33,022 nucleotides of DNA. Origin: an uncultured Bacteroidales bacterium (GTDB taxonomy: Bacteria > Bacteroidota > Bacteroidia > Bacteroidales > Paludibacteraceae). The notes beneath the pieces were generated by a model, which had not been told where the DNA came from, made no database searches, and saw only the letters and a program-made list of their open reading frames with translations. Location of the stretch: contig ONTT01000024.1 in the NCBI GenBank assembly GCA_900320865.1, positions 1 through 33,022 on the forward strand, written 5' to 3'. This document shows positions 7,644 to 14,748 of this stretch, one piece after another (positions within the stretch are counted from its first letter, which is position 1; each line of letters opens with the position of its first letter). The position numbers and the translations under genes were made by a program.

Positions 7644-9701
7644 ATGAATCAGAACAGTAACAACGAAAACCTCAACAAATTCGCGATAAACCTCTGCGAG
7701 AGGGCGCGCGAAGGTAAACTGGACCCCGTCATCGGTCGTGATGACGAGATTCGGCGTGTATTACAGATCTTATCCAGACGAACGAAGAACAACCCGATTC
7801 TGATTGGTGAGCCGGGTGTAGGTAAGACGGCTATTGCGGAGGGTTTGGCGCATCGTATCATGCGTGGCGATGTACCGGAGAACCTAAAGAAGAAACAGAT
7901 TTACTCGCTCGATATGGGTGCCCTTATTGCGGGTGCGAAATATCAAGGTGAGTTCGAGGAGCGTCTGAAAGGCGTAGTGAACGAAGTGGTAGCATCGGCC
8001 GGAGAGATCATTCTCTTTATCGATGAGATCCATACCTTGGTAGGCGCCGGTAAGAGTAGCGGCGCGATGGATGCGGCCAATATCCTGAAGCCGGCCCTGG
8101 CACGTGGAGACCTGCGTGCGATCGGCGCGACGACACTGGATGAATATCAAAAATATTTCGAGACCGATAAGGCCTTGGAGCGTCGATTCCAGAAAGTGAT
8201 GGTGGATGAGCCGGATGAGGCTGCTACGATCTCTATTCTGCGTGGACTGAAAGAACGCTACGAGACCCATCATAAGGTGCGTATCAAAGACGACGCGATC
8301 ATAGCAGCCGTGACGCTGAGTGCGCGGTATATCACGGATCGTTTCCTGCCGGATAAAGCGATTGATCTGGTGGATGAAGCTGCAGCCAAACTGCGTTTGG
8401 AAGTGGACTCCAAACCGGAAGAGATCGATACGCTGGACCGTCAGATCAAACAACTGGAGATCGAACGCGAGGCCATCAAGCGAGACAAGGACGAGGCGAA
8501 GTTAAAAGCCATTGAGGAGCAACTCAAGGACCTGAAGAAACAGTCCGAAGAGCTCAATGCACGCTGGAACAAGGAGAAGGGCTATGTAGCCACTATCCAG
8601 AACGAGAAAGCACGTATCGAGACCTTGAAACGTCAGGCCGAAGTAGCAGAACGCGAAGGCGACTACGGCAAAGTGGCGGAGATTCGGTACAGCCAGATCC
8701 CTGCCGCAGAAGCGAATATCAAGAACGCGCAGGATTCCTTGCATGCTATCAGCAACGAAGCCCTCATCAAAGAGGAAGTCGATGAAGACGACATCGCAGA
8801 GGTTGTAGCACGCTGGACGGGTATTCCTGTAGCAAAGATGATGCAGAGCGAGCGCGATAAGTTACTACACCTCGAAGAGGAATTGCATAAGCGCGTGATC
8901 GGTCAGAACGAGGCTATTGCAGCCGTGAGTGATGCTATTCGCAGAAGTCGTGCCGGTTTGCAAGACCCGAAACGTCCTATCGGTAGTTTCATCTTCTTAG
9001 GTACGACTGGTGTCGGTAAGACGGAGTTGGCAAAGGCCCTGGCGGATTACCTCTTCGACGACGAGAACATGATGACGCGTATCGATATGAGTGAGTATCA
9101 GGAGAAGTTCTCGGCCACCCGACTCATCGGTGCACCTCCGGGATACGTAGGATACGATGAGGGCGGTCAGTTGACGGAAGCTATCCGTAGAAAACCCTAC
9201 TCTGTCGTGCTGTTCGATGAGATCGAGAAAGCGCACCCGGATGTATTCAACGTGCTGCTGCAAGTGCTGGACGACGGTCGTCTGACGGATAACAAAGGTC
9301 GTGTTGTGAACTTCAAGAACACTTTGATTATCATGACCTCTAACCTGACGGAAGAGCAACTGCGCGCACAAGTTCGGCCGGAGTTCATCAACCGTATTGA
9401 CGAGATCATCCACTTCAGCGAGTTGACGGAAGACGACATCAAAGCGGTAGTTGGTTTGCAGATCGGTCGCATCCATAAGATGCTGGAGAGTGAAGGCTTT
9501 GACTTACGTGTTACCGACGATGCGATCAACTATATCGCCCGCGAAGGTTACGATCCTCAATTCGGTGCACGACCCGTTAAACGAGCGCTGCAACGGTTGG
9601 TATTGAACGAACTGAGTAAACAGATCATTGCCGGTAAGGTAGATCAAGCCAAACCGATCATCGTGGAACTCAAAGACGGGGAGTTGCAGTTTAGGAATTA
9701 G
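7644..9701 (+). CDS. clpB: ClpB-type AAA+ disaggregase lacking the N-terminal domain
   Basis: ClpB with DnaK resolubilises protein aggregates in the cytoplasm by threading chains through a hexamer. Start ATG 7644 gives 685 residues against about 860 usual for ClpB. Visible parts are NBD1 with Walker A GEPGVGKT (55-62), pore-loop [11 protein letters not shown] (Tyr100) and Walker B LFIDEIH; the coiled-coil M-domain (about 240-370), which marks ClpB rather than ClpA/ClpC; and NBD2 with Walker A GTTGVGKT, pore-loop GYVGY and Walker B VLFDEIE. The whole Clp-N domain (about 145 residues) is absent, and the upstream in-frame codons to 7575 do not encode it. In NBD2 the stretch between MTSNL and RPEFINRID is about 25-30 residues shorter than in E. 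coli ClpB. Nothing suggests decay, so it should be an active variant. Confidence 0.93.
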   Translation: MNQNSNNENLNKFAINLCERAREGKLDPVIGRDDEIRRVLQILSRRTKNNPILIGEPGVGKTAIAEGLAHRIMRGDVPENLKKKQIYSLDMGALIAGAKYQGEFEERLKGVVNEVVASAGEIILFIDEIHTLVGAGKSSGAMDAANILKPALARGDLRAIGATTLDEYQKYFETDKALERRFQKVMVDEPDEAATISILRGLKERYETHHKVRIKDDAIIAAVTLSARYITDRFLPDKAIDLVDEAAAKLRLEVDSKPEEIDTLDRQIKQLEIEREAIKRDKDEAKLKAIEEQLKDLKKQSEELNARWNKEKGYVATIQNEKARIETLKRQAEVAEREGDYGKVAEIRYSQIPAAEANIKNAQDSLHAISNEALIKEEVDEDDIAEVVARWTGIPVAKMMQSERDKLLHLEEELHKRVIGQNEAIAAVSDAIRRSRAGLQDPKRPIGSFIFLGTTGVGKTELAKALADYLFDDENMMTRIDMSEYQEKFSATRLIGAPPGYVGYDEGGQLTEAIRRKPYSVVLFDEIEKAHPDVFNVLLQVLDDGRLTDNKGRVVNFKNTLIIMTSNLTEEQLRAQVRPEFINRIDEIIHFSELTEDDIKAVVGLQIGRIHKMLESEGFDLRVTDDAINYIAREGYDPQFGARPVKRALQRLVLNELSKQIIAGKVDQAKPIIVELKDGELQFRN

Positions 9702-9718
9702 AGTTTAGAGTTTAGAGA
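9698..9718 (+). repeat. heptad spacer repeat, three copies of TTAGAGW
   Basis: Three 7-bp units TTAGAGT/TTAGAGT/TTAGAGA begin at the TAG stop of clpB (9699-9701), placing TAG in all three frames. The unit sequence differs from that at 1577 but the period is the same. Confidence 0.8.
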
Positions 9719-9747
9719 AAAAAAGCGTCCTTGCGGGCGCTTTTTTT
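9718..9747. terminator. bidirectional terminator between convergent clpB and trpB
   Basis: GCGTCC (9725-9730) pairs with GGGCGC (9735-9740) around TTGC, with one G-T wobble, flanked by seven A on the left and seven T on the right. It therefore works as an intrinsic terminator on either strand. Confidence 0.85.
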
Positions 9748-9748
9748 A

Positions 9749-11059
9749 TTAGATATCGGCGAGGTCGCCGTTGATGAACTGGTCGTAGGACGGCATGTCT
9801 ATCAAACCATGTCCGGAGAGGCAGAAAAGGATCACTTTCTCTTCTCCGGTTTCTTTGCATTTATTGGCTTCGCGGATCGTAGCGGCGATAGCGTGACAGC
9901 TCTCAGGCGCGGGGATGATACCTTCCGTGCGAGCAAAGAGCATACCGGCATTAAAAGACTCCAACTGGGGGATATCTACGCCGTGCATGTAACCGTCTTT
10001 GACGAGTTGGCTGACGATGGTGCCGGCACCATGATAACGCAGACCTCCGGCATGGATATTCGCCGGTTTGAAGTCATGTCCCAAGGTAAACATCGGCAAC
10101 AGGGGTGTATATCCGGCCGCATCTCCGAAGTCATAGCGGAACTCACCTTTTGTGAGCTTCGGGCAACTGGTTGGTTCAGCCGCGATGAACTTGGTCTTCT
10201 TACCATCGAAGAGGTTATGACGCAAGAATGGGAAAGCGAGTCCGCCGAAGTTACTACCGCCACCAAAACAAGCGATGATCGTATCGGGATATTCGCCGGC
10301 TTTCTCCATCTGTTTCTCGGCTTCAAGACCAATAATGGTCTGATGGAGCGAGACATGGTTGAGCACCGATCCCAGGGTATATTTGCAGTTGGGAGTAGTG
10401 GTAGCCAGTTCGACAGCCTCGGAGATAGCCGTTCCTAATGAACCGGGATGATGGGGATCGCGCGTGATGATATCTTTTCCGGCACGAGTACTCATGGATG
10501 GCGAGCCTTCAACGGTCGCGCCAAAGGTACGCATGATACTGCTGCGATAGGGTTTCTGCTGCATGGTTATCTTAACCTGATACACGGCACATTCGAGTCC
10601 GAAGGTCTTCGCCGCATAACTCAACGCCGCACCCCACTGACCGGCACCGGTCTCGGTGGTGACGTTGGTGGTACCTTCCTGTTTGCAGTAATAGCACTGA
10701 GGGATAGCGGAGTTCACTTTATGTGAACCGAGCGGATTAACACTCTCGTTCTTGAAATAGATATGCGCGGGAGTACCTAAGGCTTCCTCCAGCGCATAAG
10801 CACGCACTAAAGGTGTGGATCGATAATAGCGGTAGCGCTCCTGTACTTCTTCGGGGATATCTATCCATGCGTGCTCCTGGTCCAACTCCTGCTTTGCGCA
10901 CTCTTTCGCAAAGATATGGGACAGTTCCTCTACGGTCAGAGGTTCTTTTGTAGCCGGGTTGAGAGGCGGAAGGGGCTTATTGGGCATATCTGCCGCGATA
11001 TTATACCACTGACGAGGCAGTTCACTCTCGTCCAACATAAAACGTTTTTGCTTGCTCAT
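9749..11059 (-). CDS. trpB: tryptophan synthase beta chain, TrpB2 type
   Basis: This PLP enzyme joins indole and serine to make tryptophan. The product has 436 residues from ATG 11059 (MSKQKRFM). The longer frame from 11119 crosses the promoter and is unlikely. Recognisable motifs are the PLP lysine in NPLGSHKVNSA (Lys114), TGAGQWG, the phosphate-binding loop CFGGGSNFGG, and the C-terminal SGHGLIDM. The length and the N-terminal extension place it in the TrpB2 group, which often occurs without TrpA. No other trp gene lies in the window, so it may salvage indole or serve a secondary role. It is transcribed alone, with its own promoter and terminator. Confidence 0.93.
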   Translation of the reverse strand: MSKQKRFMLDESELPRQWYNIAADMPNKPLPPLNPATKEPLTVEELSHIFAKECAKQELDQEHAWIDIPEEVQERYRYYRSTPLVRAYALEEALGTPAHIYFKNESVNPLGSHKVNSAIPQCYYCKQEGTTNVTTETGAGQWGAALSYAAKTFGLECAVYQVKITMQQKPYRSSIMRTFGATVEGSPSMSTRAGKDIITRDPHHPGSLGTAISEAVELATTTPNCKYTLGSVLNHVSLHQTIIGLEAEKQMEKAGEYPDTIIACFGGGSNFGGLAFPFLRHNLFDGKKTKFIAAEPTSCPKLTKGEFRYDFGDAAGYTPLLPMFTLGHDFKPANIHAGGLRYHGAGTIVSQLVKDGYMHGVDIPQLESFNAGMLFARTEGIIPAPESCHAIAATIREANKCKETGEEKVILFCLSGHGLIDMPSYDQFINGDLADI

Positions 11060-11088
11060 ATTCTCATTCGTTTCATTCAAATCGGACA

Positions 11089-11119
11089 CAAAAGTAGTAT
11101 AATTATTGCATATATGCAA
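11089..11119 (-). promoter_or_regulatory. promoter of trpB
   Basis: On the minus strand TACTTTTG (plus 11089-11096) is preceded by TTG (plus 11117-11119) with a 20-nt spacer. Transcription would start about 23 nt before the trpB ATG, so there is no room for a trp attenuator. Confidence 0.7.
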
Positions 11120-11147
11120 AAAAAATGCGAAAAAATGCAGAAAAATT

Positions 11148-11177
11148 TTGCCATGTCAAAAAATTGTTGTACTTTTG
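11148..11177 (+). promoter_or_regulatory. promoter of the rplU-rpmA-serS operon
   Basis: TTG (11148-11150), a 19-nt spacer and TACTTTTG (11170-11177) match the Bacteroidota consensus. Transcription would start near 11184, giving a leader of about 190 nt before rplU. Confidence 0.75.
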
Positions 11178-11183
11178 CAGCCG

Positions 11184-11375
11184 CTTTTGAAAAAAGGCAT
11201 TATTTTTTTTGTGGTCGATCGCATCGAGTCGATAGCATCGACACGCAGATAGAGAGTAAAATTTTATACGGAAAGGCTTGAAAAAGAGTTTCAAAAATCT
11301 TTATCGTGCGCGAGCTAAGAAAAAGATTTTAAAAGAAACCGCCGCACCGCCATCACCATTTTAAAACAATCGTCA
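11184..11375 (+). promoter_or_regulatory. long leader of rplU with tandem self-complementary repeats
   Basis: The roughly 190-nt leader is unusually long for this genome. At 11214-11227 and 11228-11241 a 14-nt unit GTCGATNGCATCGA is repeated in tandem with one difference; each copy can fold on itself (TCGAT/ATCGA). Ribosomal-protein operons are often autoregulated through such leaders and L21 leaders are known in other bacteria, but I cannot match this to a described family. Confidence 0.45.
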
Positions 11376-11685
11376 ATGTACGCAATTGTAGAAATGAAGG
11401 GCCAGCAGTTTAAGGTAGAAGCTGGCAAGAAACTGTTCATCAATCGTATGAACGAGCTCGAGAAAGGCGCAACCGTTGAGTTTGAGAACGTGCTGCTGCT
11501 CGACAACGAGGGTAAAGTAAAAGTAGGTGCTCCTTATGTTAAGGGCGCAAAAGTAGTTTGCGAAGTGCTCGACAACGAGTGCCGCGGTGAGAAAGTTCTT
11601 GAAACGTCGCAAAGGTTATCGCAAGCTGAATGGTCATCGTCAAGATTTGACCAACGTAGTAGTTAAAGAAATTGTTATTGCTTAA
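11376..11685 (+). pseudogene. rplU: 50S ribosomal protein bL21, reading frame broken near codon 75
   Basis: The first 75 codons encode a normal bL21 N-terminal part ([20 protein letters not shown] ... GEKVL). After CTT at 11598-11600 the frame continues into unrelated residues and stops at 11664-11666. One base further on, from 11602, the expected conserved tail appears ([14 protein letters not shown] ... KEIVIA), ending in TAA at 11683-11685. Bacteroidota bL21 normally has a few residues such as VFHK between KVL and the KRRKGY motif, so a deletion of about 11 nt (any 2 mod 3 loss) explains both the frame change and the missing residues. bL21 is a core large-subunit protein. The alternatives are assembly error, a recent mutation, or +1 recoding at CTT-G. 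I annotate the full span as one frameshifted gene. Confidence 0.85.
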
Positions 11686-11704
11686 AAGAAAGGACAACTA
11701 GAGT

Positions 11705-11965
11705 ATGGCACACAAGAAAGGTGTCGGTAGTTCTAAGAACGGCCGCGAATCAGAAAGTAAACGTCTTGGCGTGAAGATCTTTGGTGGTCAATTCGCAAAG
11801 GCAGGTAACATCATCGTACGTCAACGTGGTACGGTTCACAACCCGGGTGAAAATATGGGTATGGGTAGCGACCACACGCTGTATGCGCTCTGCGACGGTA
11901 TCGTAACCTTCCGCAAGAAACGCGACAACAAATCGTACGTTAGTATCCAACCGGCAGAGGCGTAA
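11705..11965 (+). CDS. rpmA: 50S ribosomal protein bL27
   Basis: The 86-residue protein begins [20 protein letters not shown], the hallmark of bL27, whose N-terminus reaches the peptidyl-transferase centre. [17 protein letters not shown] and [15 protein letters not shown] complete the family pattern. There is no Firmicutes-type N-terminal cleavage extension. It follows rplU in the standard rplU-rpmA arrangement with a gap of about 20 nt, and ends 2 nt before serS. Confidence 0.97.
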   Translation: MAHKKGVGSSKNGRESESKRLGVKIFGGQFAKAGNIIVRQRGTVHNPGENMGMGSDHTLYALCDGIVTFRKKRDNKSYVSIQPAEA

Positions 11966-11967
11966 AC

Positions 11968-13335
11968 ATGTTAACACTTAAACAGATTTACGACGACAAG
12001 GCGAAAGTCATTGCCGGATTAAACAAGAAGCACTTCTCAGGCGCCCAAGAGGCAATCGACGAAGTGCTTCGTCTTGATGGAGAGCGTAAGGCTGCGCAGC
12101 AGGAGAAAGATGCTGCAGCTGCGCAGATGAACCAGATCAGCAAGTCCATCGGTATGCTGATGGCCAAAGGTCAACGCGAAGAAGCAGAAGCCGCTAAAGC
12201 GCAGACCGGTGCATTGAAAGCAAAGATCGCGGAGTACGACGAGAAGATGGCAGCAGCCGAAGAAGCTCAGACCAAACTGCTGTTGACCATCCCGAACGTA
12301 CCCTACGACATCGTACCGGAAGGTGCTGCTGCGGAGGATAACCTGGCGGTTACTATCGGCAACTGGCCCAACCAGCCGATGATTGACGCCATCGCCAAAG
12401 ACGGCGCAGTAGCGCTCCGCGACTGGGACGGTGCCACCGATGAGGCTATCGCCGCAGAGCGCATCGCCAAGAGCGAGAAACTGCCGCACTGGGAGTTGGC
12501 AAAGAAGTACAACCTCATCGATTTCGACCTTGGCGTAAAGATCTCGGGTGCAGGTTTCCCCGTCTATATCGGTCAAGGTGCACGTTTACAACGTGCTCTG
12601 ATCAATTTCTTCCTTGCGGAAGCCAATAAAGCCGGATATACGGAGATTATGCCGCCGACGGTAGTGAACGCCGCTTCGGGTTACGGAACGGGTCAGTTGC
12701 CGGATAAAGAGGGGCAGATGTACCACTGTGAGGTGGACGACCTCTATCTGATCCCGACGGCTGAGGTGCCGGTGACCAACCTCTATCGCGACGTCATTTT
12801 GGACGAGGCTCAACTGCCGATCAAGAACTGCGCATACACGGAGTGTTTCCGTCGCGAGGCGGGTTCGTACGGCAAGGATGTACGCGGTCTGAACCGTCTG
12901 CATGAGTTCTCTAAGATCGAGATTGTACGCATCGATACACCGGAGCACTCCGATGCTTCGCATAAAGAGATGCTTGAGCACGTAGAAGGTCTGCTTCAGA
13001 AACTGGAGTTGCCGTATCGTATTCTTCGTCTGAGCGGCGGCGATATGAGCTTCACAGCTGCTCTCTGCTATGACTTCGAGGTGTATAGCGAGGCGCAACA
13101 CCGCTGGTTGGAAGTATCGAGCACGAGTAATTTCGACACCTATCAAGCGAATCGTCTGAAATGCCGTTATCGCCGTGCGGAGGATAAAAAAGTGACGCTT
13201 TGTCACACCCTCAACGGTTCAGCTCTTGCTCTTCCGCGTATCGTAGCTGCGTTGTTAGAGAACAACCAATGCGAAGAAGGTATTCGTATTCCGAAAGCAT
13301 TGCAGCCGTTCTTTGGCGACGACATGATTCGATAA
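11968..13335 (+). CDS. serS: seryl-tRNA synthetase
   Basis: This class II synthetase charges tRNA-Ser. Residues 1-110 form the long antiparallel coiled coil that grips the tRNA extra arm (Ala/Glu/Lys-rich). The catalytic core follows, with motif 2 around ECFRREAGSYGKDVRGLNRLHEFSK and motif 3 around NGSALALPRIVAALLENNQ. At 455 residues it is about 30 longer than typical Bacteroidales SerS (about 424); the extra length lies at the junction between coiled coil and core, roughly residues 130-165 (GNWPNQPMIDAIAKDG onward), just before LPHWELAKKYNLIDFDLG. It starts 2 nt after rpmA, so it is translationally coupled. Confidence 0.96.
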   Translation: MLTLKQIYDDKAKVIAGLNKKHFSGAQEAIDEVLRLDGERKAAQQEKDAAAAQMNQISKSIGMLMAKGQREEAEAAKAQTGALKAKIAEYDEKMAAAEEAQTKLLLTIPNVPYDIVPEGAAAEDNLAVTIGNWPNQPMIDAIAKDGAVALRDWDGATDEAIAAERIAKSEKLPHWELAKKYNLIDFDLGVKISGAGFPVYIGQGARLQRALINFFLAEANKAGYTEIMPPTVVNAASGYGTGQLPDKEGQMYHCEVDDLYLIPTAEVPVTNLYRDVILDEAQLPIKNCAYTECFRREAGSYGKDVRGLNRLHEFSKIEIVRIDTPEHSDASHKEMLEHVEGLLQKLELPYRILRLSGGDMSFTAALCYDFEVYSEAQHRWLEVSSTSNFDTYQANRLKCRYRRAEDKKVTLCHTLNGSALALPRIVAALLENNQCEEGIRIPKALQPFFGDDMIR

Positions 13336-13366
13336 TTTGAGATTTTCGATTTCAAATTTTAGATTT
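13332..13366 (+). repeat. heptad spacer repeat, five degenerate copies ending in ATTT/AATTT
   Basis: Five 7-bp units of form NNRATTT (ATAATTT, GAGATTT, TCGATTT, CAAATTT, TAGATTT) start at the serS stop (TAA 13333-13335). Confidence 0.75.
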
Positions 13367-13390
13367 TTTACAAAATTTTGGCATACACTC

Positions 13391-13421
13391 TTGTGTATGT
13401 CAATTTTTTTTAATATCTTTG
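13391..13421 (+). promoter_or_regulatory. promoter for the DUF7935-like to leuS gene run
   Basis: TTG (13391-13393), a 20-nt spacer and TATCTTTG (13414-13421) match the Bacteroidota consensus. It lies 36 nt before the ATG at 13457. An upstream ATG frame from 13337 crosses this promoter and is therefore not the likely start. Confidence 0.7.
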
Positions 13422-13456
13422 CAGCCGAATTGCAGCCGAAATGTGAATTTATAAAA

Positions 13457-13990
13457 ATGGGAACGATCATTTTATACAGTATCCTCTTGGTTTTGGTCAT
13501 TTTTGCGGGCCTATGGTTTATCCAGCACTCGCAGTTTCGCAACGAGGAACGCAAGCGTCAGTTTGAGTTGAAACGCGAGAGTCAGAAGTCCGTTTCTCCG
13601 ATCCGTCTGCGTGCCTACGAGCGGTTGACGCTGTTGTTGGAGCGCACCAAGCCGGAGCATATGATCATTGAGTTGCAGCAGAAAGAGCCGGAGGCGTTGA
13701 CGACCTGGTCTGTGCCACAGTTGCAGCAATATTTACTGCAGACTATCCGTGCGGAGTTTGATCACAACCAGAGTCAGCAGGTTTATGTAAGTGCTGAAGT
13801 ATGGGATGCCATCATCAGTGCGCGTGACCAGATGGCTTCGTTTTGCATTGCTATCGTAGCGCAGTTGCCGAAAGAAGCTACAGCGCAGACCTATGCGACA
13901 ACCTTATTAACCGCCTATATGAGCAACGGACTCACGCCAACGGATAAAGCGCTGGCGATGCTGAAAGACGAAGCGAAAACGCTGATGTAG
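13457..13990 (+). CDS. membrane-anchored conserved Bacteroidota protein, DUF7935-like
   Basis: ATG 13457 (MGTIILYSILLVLVIFAGLW) gives 177 residues with one N-terminal membrane anchor (about 3-21) and a cytoplasmic helical domain. The pattern of a basic stretch, then SPIRLRAYERLTLLLERTKP, then QVYVSAEVWDAIISARDQM and TPTDKALAMLKDEAK resembles the family I know as DUF7935 in Bacteroidota. No enzymatic motif is visible and no function is established. The gene overlaps nothing and ends 1 nt before the next ATG, so the two are probably co-translated. Confidence 0.75.
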   Translation: MGTIILYSILLVLVIFAGLWFIQHSQFRNEERKRQFELKRESQKSVSPIRLRAYERLTLLLERTKPEHMIIELQQKEPEALTTWSVPQLQQYLLQTIRAEFDHNQSQQVYVSAEVWDAIISARDQMASFCIAIVAQLPKEATAQTYATTLLTAYMSNGLTPTDKALAMLKDEAKTLM

Positions 13991-13991
13991 G

Positions 13992-14699
13992 ATGGTTTAC
14001 CGGTTTTGGGTTATAGTAGCGGTGATGATGCTTAGCATCGCATGTTGGGCGAATGACTCAACCGATGTTGCTAAGCCTGCTGTCGCAAAGAAGCAGATCT
14101 ATGGAGGTACGCAAGTCAAGCTGGATGTCCTATCGCCGATAATAACGGTAGCCACCAACAAAGGGAGACTGCAGCACTACGAGATCGGCGTGAACGTACG
14201 ATTGGCTCAACGCTTCTACCCTACTTTGGAACTCGGTTATGCGGGTGGTACAAAGAGTCAAAAAGACACCTTGACATATCAGGGGCACGGAGGTTTTTTT
14301 CGCGTAGGATGCGATATCAATCCGCTGAAGAAACATGCAGACAGCCCGCACGCTTTGTTAATAGGAGTTCGCTTAGGTGCGGCCGTGCAAGAGTATACGC
14401 AGGACGCGGTGCGCGAAGAGACCACGACGACTGTGGTGCGCAACACCGACTTTATGATGCATCGAAGTGGCGTACAAGGAGATTGCTGGGGGGAGATCGT
14501 GCTGGGATGTCAGGTGGAGATCGCGAAAGTAAAAAACACCTCGTTTTATATGGGTTGGATGGGACGATTCAAATGTCTCTTCACCCGCCAACTGGACGGC
14601 TATGCAGCCACTGAGATGAGAGCCATTTACATCCCCGGGTTCGGCAACCGCGATAACATCGGTTGGGGAGCCAACTACTATTTGGGATGGCGGTTTTGA
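13992..14699 (+). CDS. exported beta-rich protein, DUF6048-like
   Basis: The 235-residue product opens with a signal peptide (MVYRFWVIVAVMMLSIACWA, cleavage probably after CWA). The mature part alternates short hydrophobic strands, including YEIGVNVRLAQRFYPTLELGYAG, GGFFRVGCDINPL, WGEIVLGCQVEI and the IYIPGFG...GWGANYYLGWRF ending. This matches the pattern of DUF6048 proteins of gut Bacteroidales, which look like small outer-membrane beta-barrels. The C-terminal aromatic residue (WRF) is typical of barrels assembled by BAM. Specific cargo or role unknown. Confidence 0.75.
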   Translation: MVYRFWVIVAVMMLSIACWANDSTDVAKPAVAKKQIYGGTQVKLDVLSPIITVATNKGRLQHYEIGVNVRLAQRFYPTLELGYAGGTKSQKDTLTYQGHGGFFRVGCDINPLKKHADSPHALLIGVRLGAAVQEYTQDAVREETTTTVVRNTDFMMHRSGVQGDCWGEIVLGCQVEIAKVKNTSFYMGWMGRFKCLFTRQLDGYAATEMRAIYIPGFGNRDNIGWGANYYLGWRF

Positions 14700-14730
14700 A
14701 AATTGGAAATTTGAAAATTGAAATTTGATA
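14696..14730 (+). repeat. heptad spacer repeat, TTGAAAA-like units
   Basis: Units of form TTGRAAW occur at 14696, 14703, 14711, 14718 and 14725, seven apart except for one extra base. The first unit contains the TGA stop of the preceding gene (14697-14699), and TGA recurs in all three frames. Confidence 0.7.
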
Positions 14731-14748
14731 TTATAAAATTTTATTACT

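Noticed and set aside
9731-10438. Plus-strand ORF of 235 codons opposite trpB
   Set aside because: It overlaps the terminator stem and is fully antisense to trpB; no recognisable motif.
13337-13456. N-terminal extension of the DUF7935-like gene
   Set aside because: It runs through a heptad spacer and a consensus promoter; ATG 13457 gives a normal membrane anchor.
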